Positions 1-10,300 of a stretch of 64,000 nucleotides of DNA are shown piece after piece (position 1 is the stretch's first letter; every line of letters begins with the position of its first letter). The notes under the pieces are model-generated. The model worked only from the letters and a program-made list of their open reading frames with translations. It was not told the origin of the DNA and made no database searches. The DNA is from CAVPUA01 sp963708805 (lineage in GTDB: Bacteria > Actinomycetota > Actinomycetes > Mycobacteriales > Jatrophihabitantaceae). A program made the translations under genes and the position numbers. Location: assembly GCA_963708805.1 (NCBI GenBank), contig CAVPUA010000003.1:496001-560000 (forward strand), in the 5' to 3' direction.

Positions 1-55
1 TTTGGCACTGGGTGTTGATATCTTGGCTCAAGCCAGCTTACAAGGGAGAACTCCG

Positions 56-1234
56 ATGGCCAATGACTGGTTCGAGACGGTTGCCGAGGCCCAGCGCCGA
101 GCCAAGAAGCGGCTCCCCAAGTCGGTGTACGGCGCGCTCGTGGCCGGGTCCGAACGCGGCCTGACCGTCGACGACAACACGGCCGCCTTCAGCGAGCTGG
201 GCTTCGCACCGCACGTCGCCGACCTGTCGGCCAAGCGCGAGCTGAGCACCGAGATCATGGGACAGCCGATCTCGATGCCGGTGATGATCTCGCCGACCGG
301 CGTGCAGGCGGTGCATCCCGAGGGCGAGGTCGCGGTGGCCCGCGCCGCCGCCGCCCGCGGCATCACGATGGGACTCAGCTCGTTCGCCAGCAAGTCGATC
401 GAAGAGGTCGCGGCCGTCAATGCGCAGACGTTCTTCCAGATGTACTGGGTCGGCTCGCGCGACACGCTCGTGCACCGCATGGAGCGCGCGCGCGCCGCCG
501 GCGCGGTCGGGTTGATCATCACCCTCGACTGGTCGTTCGCCAACGGGCGCGACTGGGGCAGCCCGTCCATCCCGGAGAAGATGGACCTCAAGACGATGAT
601 CAAGTTCTCACCCGAGGGGCTGACCCGGCCGAGGTGGCTCTACGACTTCGCCAAGACCGGTCACGTCCCCGATCTCACGACGCCGAACCTGACCCCACCC
701 GGCGGTGTCGCGCCGACCTTCTTCGGGGCGTACGGCGAGTGGATGCAGACCGAGCTGCCGACCTGGGAGGACGTCGCCTGGCTGCGCGAGCAGTGGGGCG
801 GACCGTTCATGCTCAAGGGCATCACCCGGGTCGACGACGCCAAGCGGGCCGTCGACGCGGGCGTCACGGCGATCTCGGTGTCGAACCACGGCGGCAACAA
901 CCTCGACGGCACGCCGGCGACGATCCGGGTCCTGCCCGCGGTCGCGCAGGCGGTCGGCGACCAGGTCGAGGTCGTGCTCGACGGCGGGATCAGGCGCGGC
1001 GGTGACGTGGTGAAGGCGCTCGCCCTGGGCGCCCGCGCGGTCATGATCGGCCGCGCCTACCTCTGGGGCCTCGCGGCCAATGGCCAGGCCGGCGTCGAGA
1101 ACGTGCTCGACATCCTGCGGGGCGGCATCGATTCGGCGATCCTCGGGCTGGGCCACTCGTCGATCCACGAACTGGGCCCCGACGACGTGGTCGTGCCGCC
1201 GGGCTTCGTCCGCAACCTGGGCGTGACGCCCTAG
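56..1234 (+). CDS. mftD: Pre-mycofactocin synthase MftD
   Basis: FMN-dependent alpha-hydroxy-acid-dehydrogenase-fold enzyme that oxidatively converts the processed MftA Val-Tyr product (AHDP) to pre-mycofactocin, in the cytoplasm. The protein matches the MftD family from end to end: N-terminus MANDWFETVAEAQRRAKKRL, the flavin-site stretch ISVSNHGGNNLDG, and the phosphate-binding DGGIRRGGDVVKALALGA. The ATG at 56 is chosen because GGGAGA lies 7 bases upstream and family members start at this Met; the frame is open further upstream. About 392 residues, the usual length. mftA-mftC would lie left of the window. The expected mftE does not follow; instead a convergent gene shares the CTAG stop overlap. 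Family assignment is very secure; the partner genes are not visible. Confidence 0.95.
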   Translation: MANDWFETVAEAQRRAKKRLPKSVYGALVAGSERGLTVDDNTAAFSELGFAPHVADLSAKRELSTEIMGQPISMPVMISPTGVQAVHPEGEVAVARAAAARGITMGLSSFASKSIEEVAAVNAQTFFQMYWVGSRDTLVHRMERARAAGAVGLIITLDWSFANGRDWGSPSIPEKMDLKTMIKFSPEGLTRPRWLYDFAKTGHVPDLTTPNLTPPGGVAPTFFGAYGEWMQTELPTWEDVAWLREQWGGPFMLKGITRVDDAKRAVDAGVTAISVSNHGGNNLDGTPATIRVLPAVAQAVGDQVEVVLDGGIRRGGDVVKALALGARAVMIGRAYLWGLAANGQAGVENVLDILRGGIDSAILGLGHSSIHELGPDDVVVPPGFVRNLGVTP

Positions 1235-1527
1235 CTTCGGCCGCCGCGGTAGCTCAGCTTGCGCCGACGTGGGTTCGGACGCGGCGTCTGCTCGTCCGAC
1301 GCGAGCGTCAGGAGCACCGAGGCGTCCTCGTCCGATCCCCAGACTCGAGCGATCCGCCACTCGGCGCCTTGCCGTACGAGCGCGTGCTCACGAGCCGGAA
1401 CGTGGGCGAGGTCTTCGACCCACGGATCGAGGATCTCGCCGTCGACGTAGAACGTGCACTTCATCTTCTCGACGATAAGAGGCGCAAGCGACGCCAACGC
1501 TTCGATCATGTGAACATCAGAGCCCAT
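1231..1527 (-). CDS. Small hypothetical protein
   Basis: 98-residue acidic/basic protein of unknown function. The middle (KCTFYVDGEILDPWVEDL and EWRIARVWGSDEDASVLLTL) has regular beta-like alternation and reads like a folded domain, while the C-terminus is Arg-rich. A second in-frame ATG lies at 1509. The stop overlaps the mftD stop in the shared tetranucleotide CTAG, so the two genes are convergent with no spacer. No family recognised. Confidence 0.55.
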   Translation of the reverse strand: MGSDVHMIEALASLAPLIVEKMKCTFYVDGEILDPWVEDLAHVPAREHALVRQGAEWRIARVWGSDEDASVLLTLASDEQTPRPNPRRRKLSYRGGRS

Positions 1528-1578
1528 CCTCGAGCCGCTCAGCCGGATTTCTCAGCCGGGCGACGGCACCGTGGACCG

Positions 1579-2019
1579 ATGAACGTCGCAACGCGCTGGA
1601 CGGCCGGTGTCCTGCTCGGGCTCTACGCCCTCGTCATCGCCCGGCTGACCCTGGCGCCGGCCGCGTCAGAGACCGGGACGTTCGGGCTGTTGAACCGGAT
1701 CATGACCCACGCCTCGGACGGCCGCCTGGACTGGACGCAGACCGAGGTGCTGGCCAACATCGCGTTGTTCGTCCCGGCCGGGTTCCTGCTCGCGATCGTA
1801 TTGGGACGGGCCTGGCTCAGCGCGCTGCTGTGCGTCGCGGCGTCCGTGGCGATCGAACTGGCGCAGCAGCGTTACCTGCCCAGTCGGGTCCCCTCGATCG
1901 CCGACGTCGAACACAACGGCCTGGGCGGGGCGATCGGTGCCCTGCTGGCCTGGCCGTTGGCTCGGCGGCGCCCTTCGCCGGCTCCGTCGTACCCGCCCCG
2001 TCAGCTCAGCGCGCGCTGA
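1579..2019 (+). CDS. VanZ-like membrane protein
   Basis: 146-residue VanZ-family integral membrane protein; the biochemical role of the family is poorly defined (VanZ itself gives low-level teicoplanin resistance). Visible segments: TM1 at about residues 6-22, then TEVLANIALFVPAGFLLAIV (the conserved N-x-x-L-F-V-P-x-G-F signature), TM3 LSALLCVAASVAIELAQQ, and a last hydrophobic segment GGAIGALLAWPLA. The ATG at 1579 starts exactly at the family N-terminus; upstream in-frame sequence has no membrane character. The 3' end overlaps the convergent RsbW-like gene by 19 bases. Confidence 0.8.
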   Translation: MNVATRWTAGVLLGLYALVIARLTLAPAASETGTFGLLNRIMTHASDGRLDWTQTEVLANIALFVPAGFLLAIVLGRAWLSALLCVAASVAIELAQQRYLPSRVPSIADVEHNGLGGAIGALLAWPLARRRPSPAPSYPPRQLSAR

Positions 2020-2444
2020 TCGCCGCTCGGCTCGCACGAGAAGCGATCGCGCTCGAACGGCGGATCGACGGGCAACCGGGCCCATACCTGCTTGCCGACG
2101 TCGGCCGGCTGAACGCCCCAGCCGGTGGCCATCCGCGAGACGATCACCAGCCCCCGGCCGCGCTCGTCGGTCTCGGTCGGCGCGACCACCGTCGGCGTGC
2201 CGGGCGCGTCGTCCTCGACCACCACGGTCGTCGACGTGTGGTGCACGTCCAGGCGCAGGATGAGCCGGCTGGACTGGGCGTCGACGGCATTGGCGACCAG
2301 CTCGCTGGTCACGAGCACGACATCGTCGACGACGGGCGCGGCGTCGTTGCCGAGGAGTTCGCTGAACGTGGACTGGACGAACCGGCGCGCCTGACGCGGC
2401 GCATCATGACCGCTTGCCAGCGTCGTGGTCCGCTCCCAGCACAT
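2001..2444 (-). CDS. RsbW-like anti-sigma/ATP-binding protein (HATPase_c_2)
   Basis: 147-residue stand-alone GHKL ATPase of the RsbW/SpoIIAB class, common and multi-copy in actinomycetes; such proteins bind sigma factors or anti-anti-sigma factors in the cytoplasm. The N-box is SELVANAVDAQS (residues about 47-58), followed by the G1-like EDDAPGTP and the GRGLVIVSRMATGWGV stretch that closes the ATP lid. No catalytic partner kinase domain is present. Its 3' end overlaps the VanZ-like gene. Which sigma system it serves cannot be read from context. Confidence 0.8.
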   Translation of the reverse strand: MCWERTTTLASGHDAPRQARRFVQSTFSELLGNDAAPVVDDVVLVTSELVANAVDAQSSRLILRLDVHHTSTTVVVEDDAPGTPTVVAPTETDERGRGLVIVSRMATGWGVQPADVGKQVWARLPVDPPFERDRFSCEPSGDQRALS

Positions 2445-2859
2445 CCGAGTCCCTCGCTTCGTCGTGCTTACGGTCTACCCGTATCGGCGGGTTAGTCACC
2501 CGATTCGCCGAACGAATGACGTTCACCAGACCACGGCCTGGTCGAACGTCGTGTACTCGTGCGATCCGCGGTGGTCGCGGCCACGAGCACAGCGGACCCG
2601 ACGGTGCAGGAACGGATCGAAATGGCGTCTCGGGCAGCGTCCACCCGTACGCAACCATTCGAGAATGCGTCGACGATGCATGTCCCACCTCCGGCCTCTG
2701 ACGAGGACGCGGGGTCTGGGCGTCTGACGCGGACTTCCTACCCGGAAATCGTGCGGCTGAATCTAGTCCTCTCGACGGTCGGCGACCAGCCGGGAAACCG
2801 TTCGCGGCCGGACGGGCGTCACGTTATGTTCTGGGTCCGAACGAGTAGAGGATCCCGCC
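2445..2859. other. Intergenic region without convincing gene
   Basis: 415 bases between the divergent RsbW-like gene and the EamA transporter. Short open frames exist on both strands but their translations lack hydrophobic cores or recognisable motifs. The stretch must hold the promoters of both flanking genes; no specific operator stands out. Confidence 0.5.
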
Positions 2860-3783
2860 GTGTCAGCTCGGTCCGCCGGCCACGGCCGTGGCGGTCTGCT
2901 CGCCGTGAGCGGGGGCGCACTCCTGTGGGGCACCGCCGGGGTGGTGGTGCACGTGATCGCCCAGCGCAGCGGGCTCGGGGCGGTGTCCATCGGCTGCTTC
3001 CGGCTGATCTTCGCCGCGGTCGCCCTGGTCTCGGTCGTCCGGCTGGGCGCGGTGCGCCGAGTCCGGGCGTTGCGCAGCGAGCATCGCTGGGGCCTGGTGT
3101 TGTCGGGCGTCGGCCTCGGGGCGTACCAGGCGCTCTACTTCATCGGGGTGCAGGACGTCGGGGTGAGCGTCTCGACGCTGGTCAGCCTCGGCGTCGCGCC
3201 CGTCGCGATCACCGTCGCCACGTCGATCGTGCGACGCGCCTGGCCGGCCGGGCGATCGCTGCTCACCCTGGTGCTCGCGATCGTCGGGCTGGCGATGGTG
3301 TCGCTGTCGGCGGGCGGGGCGGCCGGTCCGCACCCGCTGACCGGCGTGCTGGCGTCGGTGGCCTCCGGTCTCGGCTACGCCGGCTACACCCTGCTCGGGC
3401 GGCGGCTCGTCGTGCACGTCGACACGATGCTGCTCGCGACGTCGACCAGCGTGGTCGGCGCGGTGGTGCTGCTGCCGATCGGTCTGGTCGAGGGCATGGC
3501 GGTGCACGACGGCGTGAGCATTCTCTGGCTGATCTACCTCGGTGTGTTCACCACCGCGCTGGCCTACGCCTTGTTCTATGCGGGCCTGCGATCGACGCCG
3601 CCCGAGGTCGCCGCGGTGCTGACGCTGCTCGAGCCACTGGCCGCCGCGATCCTGGCCGTCGTCCTGCTGCACGAGCACCTCGCGCCGCTGGGGGTCGTCG
3701 GCGGCGCCTTGATGTTGGTCGCCATCGCCGTGCTGTACCTGCGGCGCCCGTCCGCCGACGAGCACCAGCTGGCTGGTCGGTGA
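2860..3783 (+). CDS. EamA/DMT-superfamily transporter
   Basis: 307-residue inner-membrane exporter of the drug/metabolite transporter superfamily. Ten hydrophobic segments in two EamA repeats: the first half opens with GGLLAVSGGALLWGTAGVVV and the second with TGVLASVASGLGYAGYTLLG, and the end LTLLEPLAAAILAVVLLHE is the canonical EamA signature (E-P-x-x-A). Starts with GTG at 2860. Likely substrates are amino acids or small metabolites, but nothing here fixes the substrate. Confidence 0.9.
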   Translation: MSARSAGHGRGGLLAVSGGALLWGTAGVVVHVIAQRSGLGAVSIGCFRLIFAAVALVSVVRLGAVRRVRALRSEHRWGLVLSGVGLGAYQALYFIGVQDVGVSVSTLVSLGVAPVAITVATSIVRRAWPAGRSLLTLVLAIVGLAMVSLSAGGAAGPHPLTGVLASVASGLGYAGYTLLGRRLVVHVDTMLLATSTSVVGAVVLLPIGLVEGMAVHDGVSILWLIYLGVFTTALAYALFYAGLRSTPPEVAAVLTLLEPLAAAILAVVLLHEHLAPLGVVGGALMLVAIAVLYLRRPSADEHQLAGR

Positions 3784-3784
3784 T

Positions 3785-4201
3785 CTAGTCGGTGATGGCG
3801 TGTCCGCCGTTCCAGCCGTGCCAGCGCTCGATGTGCAGGTGGGTGCTCACGCGCGGGCTCTCGCGGTTGCGGTACGGCTCGCCGGTGTAGTGCCGCGAGA
3901 TGCGGTCGATGTCGCGCAGGCCCTCGTCGTCACGGATGGGACCGATGCGTCCCTGCACGCTGACCTGGGTGTACCAGTTGTCCTTGGCCAGGGCGGTCAG
4001 CGAGACCCGGGGATCGCGCCGCAGGTGCTCGAGCCGGGCGCGGCCGGAATCCAGGCCCAGCAGGATCGTCCCGTCGGGCTCGAGCAGGTACCAGGTCGCG
4101 ACCGTCACCGGTCGCCCGTCGGCCGCGATCGTCGCCATGACGGCCGGGTTGGGCTGGGCCAGCAATTCCAGGAGTCCGCTGGGCAGCGGTGTGGTCGGCA
4201 T
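3785..4201 (-). CDS. PPOX-class (flavin/F420-dependent) oxidoreductase
   Basis: About 138-residue split-beta-barrel protein of the pyridoxamine-5'-phosphate-oxidase-like superfamily. Characteristic features are AVMATIAADGRPVTVATWYL near the N-terminus, LLGLDSGRARLEHLRRDPRV (phosphate-contacting loop), and the C-terminal R-x-x-T-H-L-x-I-ERWHGW. In actinomycetes this class usually binds F420 or FMN. ATG at 4201 is preferred over an upstream in-frame GTG because GGAGG sits 5 bases before it and overlaps the GTG. Convergent with the EamA gene, one base apart. Confidence 0.85.
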   Translation of the reverse strand: MPTTPLPSGLLELLAQPNPAVMATIAADGRPVTVATWYLLEPDGTILLGLDSGRARLEHLRRDPRVSLTALAKDNWYTQVSVQGRIGPIRDDEGLRDIDRISRHYTGEPYRNRESPRVSTHLHIERWHGWNGGHAITD

Positions 4202-4352
4202 GGGCACCTCCGAAGTCGTTCACACCCTATCCGGCGAGCGGTGGACCACTGTCCGTGGTTCGACTTCACCGGACCTTTATTCGTGGTACTTTCCTCACGC
4301 GCTCGTCACATGACTTGAGTCGCCACAAACGGGGTAGCAGACGGGATCGCGC

Positions 4353-7300
4353 GTGGCTGGCTCCGCCCCCGGCAATTCGATCCTCGGCCGGACGCTCCGC
4401 GACACTGCGCGCTTCTACCGGCAAGCCTGGTGGCGCGTCGCGGCCGTGACATTCCTGACCGGCGTCGTCCTGGCCGTCGCGCTCTTTGCGCTGATGAAGC
4501 TCGCGACCGTCGTGATCACGTCGCTGCGCAGTGAGTTCGTCCACGACGGCCGGTTGCAGGCTGTGCCGGTCGCCGTCGCGACCGCCGCCATCGTCGCGGT
4601 GTTCCTGCTCGTCTGCCTGCCGATCCTGTTGGCCGGCATGGCCGCGGTCGTCCGGGTGACCGACGACCAGCTCAGTGGCCGGCGTCCGCAGATCCTCCGC
4701 TCGTTCGTACGCAGTCTCTGGCTCGGACCGCAGCTGTTCGTCAGCGGCGTGATCGCCGGAATCGTGCTCGCGCTGCTCGTGATCGCGGCGCCGTTGCTGA
4801 GCGCGCTCGGCCTCGTCGCTCTGATCGCGACGCCCGCCGTCCGGCTGGCCGCCCGCCGCTGGCCCGTCCTTGCTCGGCGCTGGCCGTCGGTGCGTTCGCT
4901 GGTCTGGGTCGCCGTTCCGTTCGGACTCGCGGTGCGCTGGCTGGCCCAGACCCTGCTCTTCCTGCCGGCCGCCGCGCTCGGCCAGGCCCGGCGTCGCGAC
5001 CTGCTGCGCCGGGCATCCGGCGCCGCATCCGGTCGTCGGCCGGTGATCGTCGGCCTGTTCGTGGCGGGGCTCGTGGCCAGTCTCGTGATCGAGGGCGGCC
5101 TGACCTACATGGCGTTCCTGCTGTGGTCGCTCAAGGGGGCGGCGATCGGCCAGGGCGCGGCCCAGCTCGTCTTCCTCGCGCTGCCCGTCGTGATCCTGAC
5201 CGTCCTGTTCCGGTTGAGCGAGGCCAGCAAGGACGGCGGGTTGCCGACCTCGACGACCGCGGCCTACGCGGTGGGCGCCGGCCCGGCCCCGATGCTTGCC
5301 GACGTCGCGATGGTGATGCTGCCGTCCCGGCGTACTCGTCGCCGCGTCGCCGTGATCATGCCGGCGGTGCTGCTGCTGGCCGGCCTGGCCGGACCGATCG
5401 CCACCGCGCAGGCCGACGGCTTCACCGTCATCCCGGCCGGTTCGATCACCCTCACCGTCAACTCCGCCGCCGACGACACCGACAGCGGCACCGTCGCCGC
5501 CGAGTCGGCCAACTGCCTCGCCGGCAGCGGCACGTGCACCCTGCGCGCCGCGATCGCCGAAGCGTCGTCGCTGTCGAATGGCGGGGTCTACGGCGCGATC
5601 ACGATCACCTTCTCGGGGGACACCGCGGTCGACGTCAGCGCGAACTCACCGTTGACCTTCAACGACGCCAACGGAGGCGACGGTGGCGACGGCGGTTCGT
5701 TCGGCGGTCGGCTCACCATCGACGCGTCCGGGCACAACGTCACGATCGACGGTCAGGGCGCCTCGCAGGACGTCGTGCTGTTCAGCCACAGCTGGAGCTT
5801 CACGCTGCGCGATCTCGAGATCAAGAACGGGGTGGCGGACGCCGCGGGCAACGATGTGGGTGGGGGACTGTCCATCTCGGGCGCCGGCACGAACGCACTC
5901 GACGCCGACACCTTCGACGGCAACGAGGCGGCCGACGGCGGCGGCGCCGTCTACAGCTCCGGCGTGCTCACCGTGGTGAACTCGACCTTCGCCGACAACT
6001 CGGTGGGCACCGACGACGACGACATTCCCAACGGCGGCGCCGACCTCTACAACTCCTCGCACCTGACGGTGAACAACTCGACGTTCGCCAACTCGACCAA
6101 CGGCTCGATCTTCAACTTCGGCACCGCCGGCTACACGATGACCGTCGACAACTCGCTGTTCGCGATCAGCGCCGACACCGCGAACGGCCACTTCGACTGC
6201 ACCGGCCAGGGCATCAGCGGCCTGGACAACGTCATCACCCACGGCGACACGACCTGCCCCGGTTCGATCGCCGACACCGGCCCGTCGGTCGGGCCGCTCG
6301 CTCGCGTCGCGCAGGGCACGCCACCGGTCTACAGCCTGGCCATGGCGACGCCCGGCAATCCGGTGAACGCCGCCCAGGCCGCGGGTGGCGTCGGCTCGGG
6401 CGCGGTCGCCTGCGCGGGCACCGACGAGCGCGGTGCGGCCCGGCCGTCGATCGGCTGCGACGCCGGCGCCTACCAATACGTCGCGACCACGACGACCACG
6501 GTCAGTTCGGACGACAACCCGGCGGTGTTCGGCGACTCGGTCGATCTGACGGCCGCCGTGCGCCTGAGCCACGAGGCGGTCGTCCCGCGCTACGGCAGTG
6601 TCCAGTTCTCGATCGACGGCGCCGCGGCCGGCGGCCCGGTCACTCTCGACCAGAACGGCAACGCGACCTACTCGACGACGGCCCTGACGACCGGGTCGCA
6701 CCAGGTCAGCGCCGTCTACACCTCGATCGAGCCGACGGTCTATTCCGACAGCCAGACGGCGAGCGCGTTCACCCAGACGGTGAACGCCGGAGGCACGCTC
6801 GTCACGGTCGCCTCGTCGGCCAACCCGGCTCCGGTCGGCACCGCCGTCGGACTCACGGTCACCGCGACGGGCGGCGGCACGACTCCCACCGGCACGATCA
6901 CCGTCCTCGACATGACGGCCGGTACGCCCGGAGTAGCCCTCGTCACCGACCTGGCCCTCGACGCGAACGGGACGGCGACCGTCACGACCTCGACCCTCAC
7001 GGCCGGCGACCACCAGCTGGTCGCCAAGTACTCGGGTGACGCCAACAACGCGGCGTCGACCTCAGCCGTCTTCGACCAGGACGTCCAGGCGCTGAGCTCG
7101 CTCTCGGTCACGGCCGTGGTCCCGACGGCGATCTTCGGCACCCGCGTGGGCTACTCGGCGACGGTTGCCTCGACGGTTGCGGGCGTCACGCCGACCGGCT
7201 GGGTCGACTTCACCTACACCGCGACCGACGGCACCCACGTCGACTCCGAACCGCTCGACGCGAACGGCACGGCCACCGAGACGGCGGCGATCATGCCCGC

Positions 7301-10300
7301 CGGCACCGACGGACTGAGCGCGAAGTATCGCGGCGACGCCAGCTACGGACCCAGCAGTCCCGTGACAGCCAGCGTCCGGATCACGCCGGCCGCCACGAGT
7401 GGCGCCGTCTCGTTCGCGCCCGCCGCGGCCGGCTACGGCGTGCCCGTCGCCGTCTCGGCCGTCGTCACCAACACCGACACCAGCGCCGACCCCGCCGGCT
7501 CGGTTGCGTTCTCGACCACGAGCGGCGTCATCGGAACCGCGGCCCTCGTCGGCAACGGCAACGGCACGTCGACCGCGACGTACACCACCACGCTCGGCCA
7601 ACTGCCGGTGGGCGATGACGCCGTGGCCGCGGCCTACACGCCGAGTGCCGACTTCGCCGGGTCGACGCCGACGCCGTCGTCCATCACGATCGGTACCGCT
7701 CCGACGGCCGTCGCGCTGAGCTCGGACGCGAACCCGGCGGCGTACGGCCAGGCGTTGCACCTCACCGCGACCGTGACCGCGACCGGCGGCTCGACCGCCA
7801 TCCCGAGCGGGACGGTCACCTTCACCGACGGCATCACCGCTCTCGGCTCGGCCGTCCTGGCCAACGGGGTGGCGGTGCTCGGCGCATCGACGCTCGACGT
7901 CGGCGCGCACTCGATCATCGCGTCGTTCGCGCCGGCCGGCGCCTACGACGGATCGACGTCGTCGGCCCTGTCGCAGTCGATCACCTCGAGCGCCACCACG
8001 ACGACGCTCACCGTGACCGGCGCCGGTGGCTACGGCGCCACGGTCGGGCTGTCGGTGGCGGTCGCTGCCACCAGCCCCGGCGGCGGCACCCCGACCGGCA
8101 CGGTGACGATCACCGACGGCGGGACCGTTGTTGCGACGTCCCCACTGGTCGGCGGCGAGGCCACGGCCGATCTGGTCGCTCCCGCGATCGGCGTGCACCA
8201 CTACCTCGCCACCTATTCGGGCAACACCAGCTACGGCGGTTCGACGAGCGCCTCGGACTTCATCGTGACGCCCGCCTCGACGTCGACCGCGCTGACGTTC
8301 GACCAGCCGTCGTCGGTGATCGGCGACCCGGTGACGATGAGCGCGACCGTGACCGACACGAGCCTCGCCAGCAACCTGGCGCCGGCGGGCACGGTCACGT
8401 TCTCCTACAACGGCACCGTGATCGGCACGGCCGACGTGACGCCGACCGGACCGACGACGGGCGTCGCCACGCTGACGACGACCGCGCTGCCGCAGTCGTC
8501 CTTCTACCCGCACGGCCTGCCGATGCTGGCCCAGTACAACCCGACGCCGAACTTCACCGCGTCGGCCGACAACCAGTACTACGACGTGGCGCAGGGCATC
8601 GCGGCGGTGACGCTCTCGGCCGGGCCGGCCAGTGTCGGCTCGCCCTTGACGCTGACGTCGACGGTCACCGCCGCCACCGGTCAGGGCAGTCCGGCCGGGA
8701 TGGTGATCTTCACCGAGAACGGCGAGGGCGTCGGCCAGGCGACGGTCGTCAACGGCGTCGCGTCGATCTCGGGTCTGCAGCTGCGACCGGGTGATTACGT
8801 CTTCATCGCGACGTTCTACCCGGACACCGTGCACGGCGACTTCGACTTCGTGGCCGGCAACCCCGCGGTGATCAACATCCAGCTGGGTCAGGGCGTCCTG
8901 CCGATCTCGATCAGCCAGTCGGCCGCGGGCCCGATCGCGTACGGCGCGACCGACACGCTCACGTCGGCGTTGTCCGGCTACAGCGGGCCGATCACGCCCG
9001 GCGGCACCGTGACGTTCTTCGCGGTCGGGCCGCAGGGCACGACCGCGTTGGGCGCGGCGCCGGTCCTCCTGAGCGGGCAGGCGTCCCTGGCCGTGTCGAA
9101 CATCCCCGGCGGCGCGCAGAGCCTCGTCGCCTCGTACTCCGGTGACGCCGACTACGCAGCGGTCTCGTCGGCCGGCCTGCCGGAGACGGTGACGGCGGCG
9201 CCGACCCTCACGACCGTCACCGCGACCTCGACACCGAGCTACATCAACGAGCCGATCCTGGTCGTCGCGCGCGTCACCGATCCGAGCACCGGGATGCAGC
9301 CGACCGGAACGGTGACGTTCACCGAGAACGGCCAGCCGGTCGGCCTGCCGATCTCGCTCAACTCGTTCGGGCAGGCGGTGTACCCGTTCACGCCGTCGGC
9401 CATCGGCACCGACGAGTTCGACGCCGTCTTCACCCCGGCCGACGCCGACTTCGCGTCGTCGGACGGTTCGCTGTCGCAGTCGGTGATCGCGCTGCCGGAT
9501 GCCGTCCAGCTGACGAGCGCCTCCCCGCTACTTCCGGTGGGCGTCCCCACCACGGTGAACGTGCTCATCGACACGAGCGGCGTCGGCCAGCTGTTCGGCA
9601 GCTCGACGCCGCCGCGAGGTGACGTCGTCGTGTCGGACGCGGCGGGTCCGGTGTGCACGGCACCGCTCGCTCCGGGTGGGCCGCTGGCCGGCGATGCCGT
9701 CGGCAGCTGCCAGGCGATCTTCGCGACGGCCGGCTCGCAGACGCTGACCGCGACCTACGAGGGCGACGACTACTGGGCCGGTGCGACCTCGCAGCCGTTG
9801 TTCGTCCTGGTGCAGCGCCTAGCGCCGACGGTCTCGTTCACCGCCGATCCGGCGGTCACCGGCATGCCCTCGACCGTGCACTGGTCGGTGCTCGGCCCGC
9901 GCGACGGCACCGTCACCGTCTCGCTGAACGGCACGGTGATCTGCACGTCGAGCGCGGTCACCGGATCGTGTACGTACACCTATCCGTTCAACTTCCGTTC
10001 GCAGGCCGAGCTCACGCTGCAGTACTCCGGCAACGCGGGTTGGCTGCCCGCGCAGGCGAGCACCACCCAGACCGTGACGGCCTGCGTGCCGTTCACGGCG
10101 CCGACCGTGTCGCCCGCCGGAGCCGGCACGATCACCACGCTGACGGCGCCCAACTGCGACAACGGCACCGGCTACCTCGAAGGCTCCGGCATCCTCTACG
10201 TCGAGACACCGGCCCCCGGCTGGTCGCTGAACTTCTGGCTGTTCTCCGACGGACACGACGCGTTGACGCAGGACGTCGTCCGCTACCCCGGGCCGACCAC

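Noticed and set aside
5646..8834. Long antisense frames (455 and 590 codons) under the surface-protein gene
   Set aside because: They mirror the repetitive Thr/Ala/Val codons of the sense gene and are Arg/Gly/Val-rich with no motifs.
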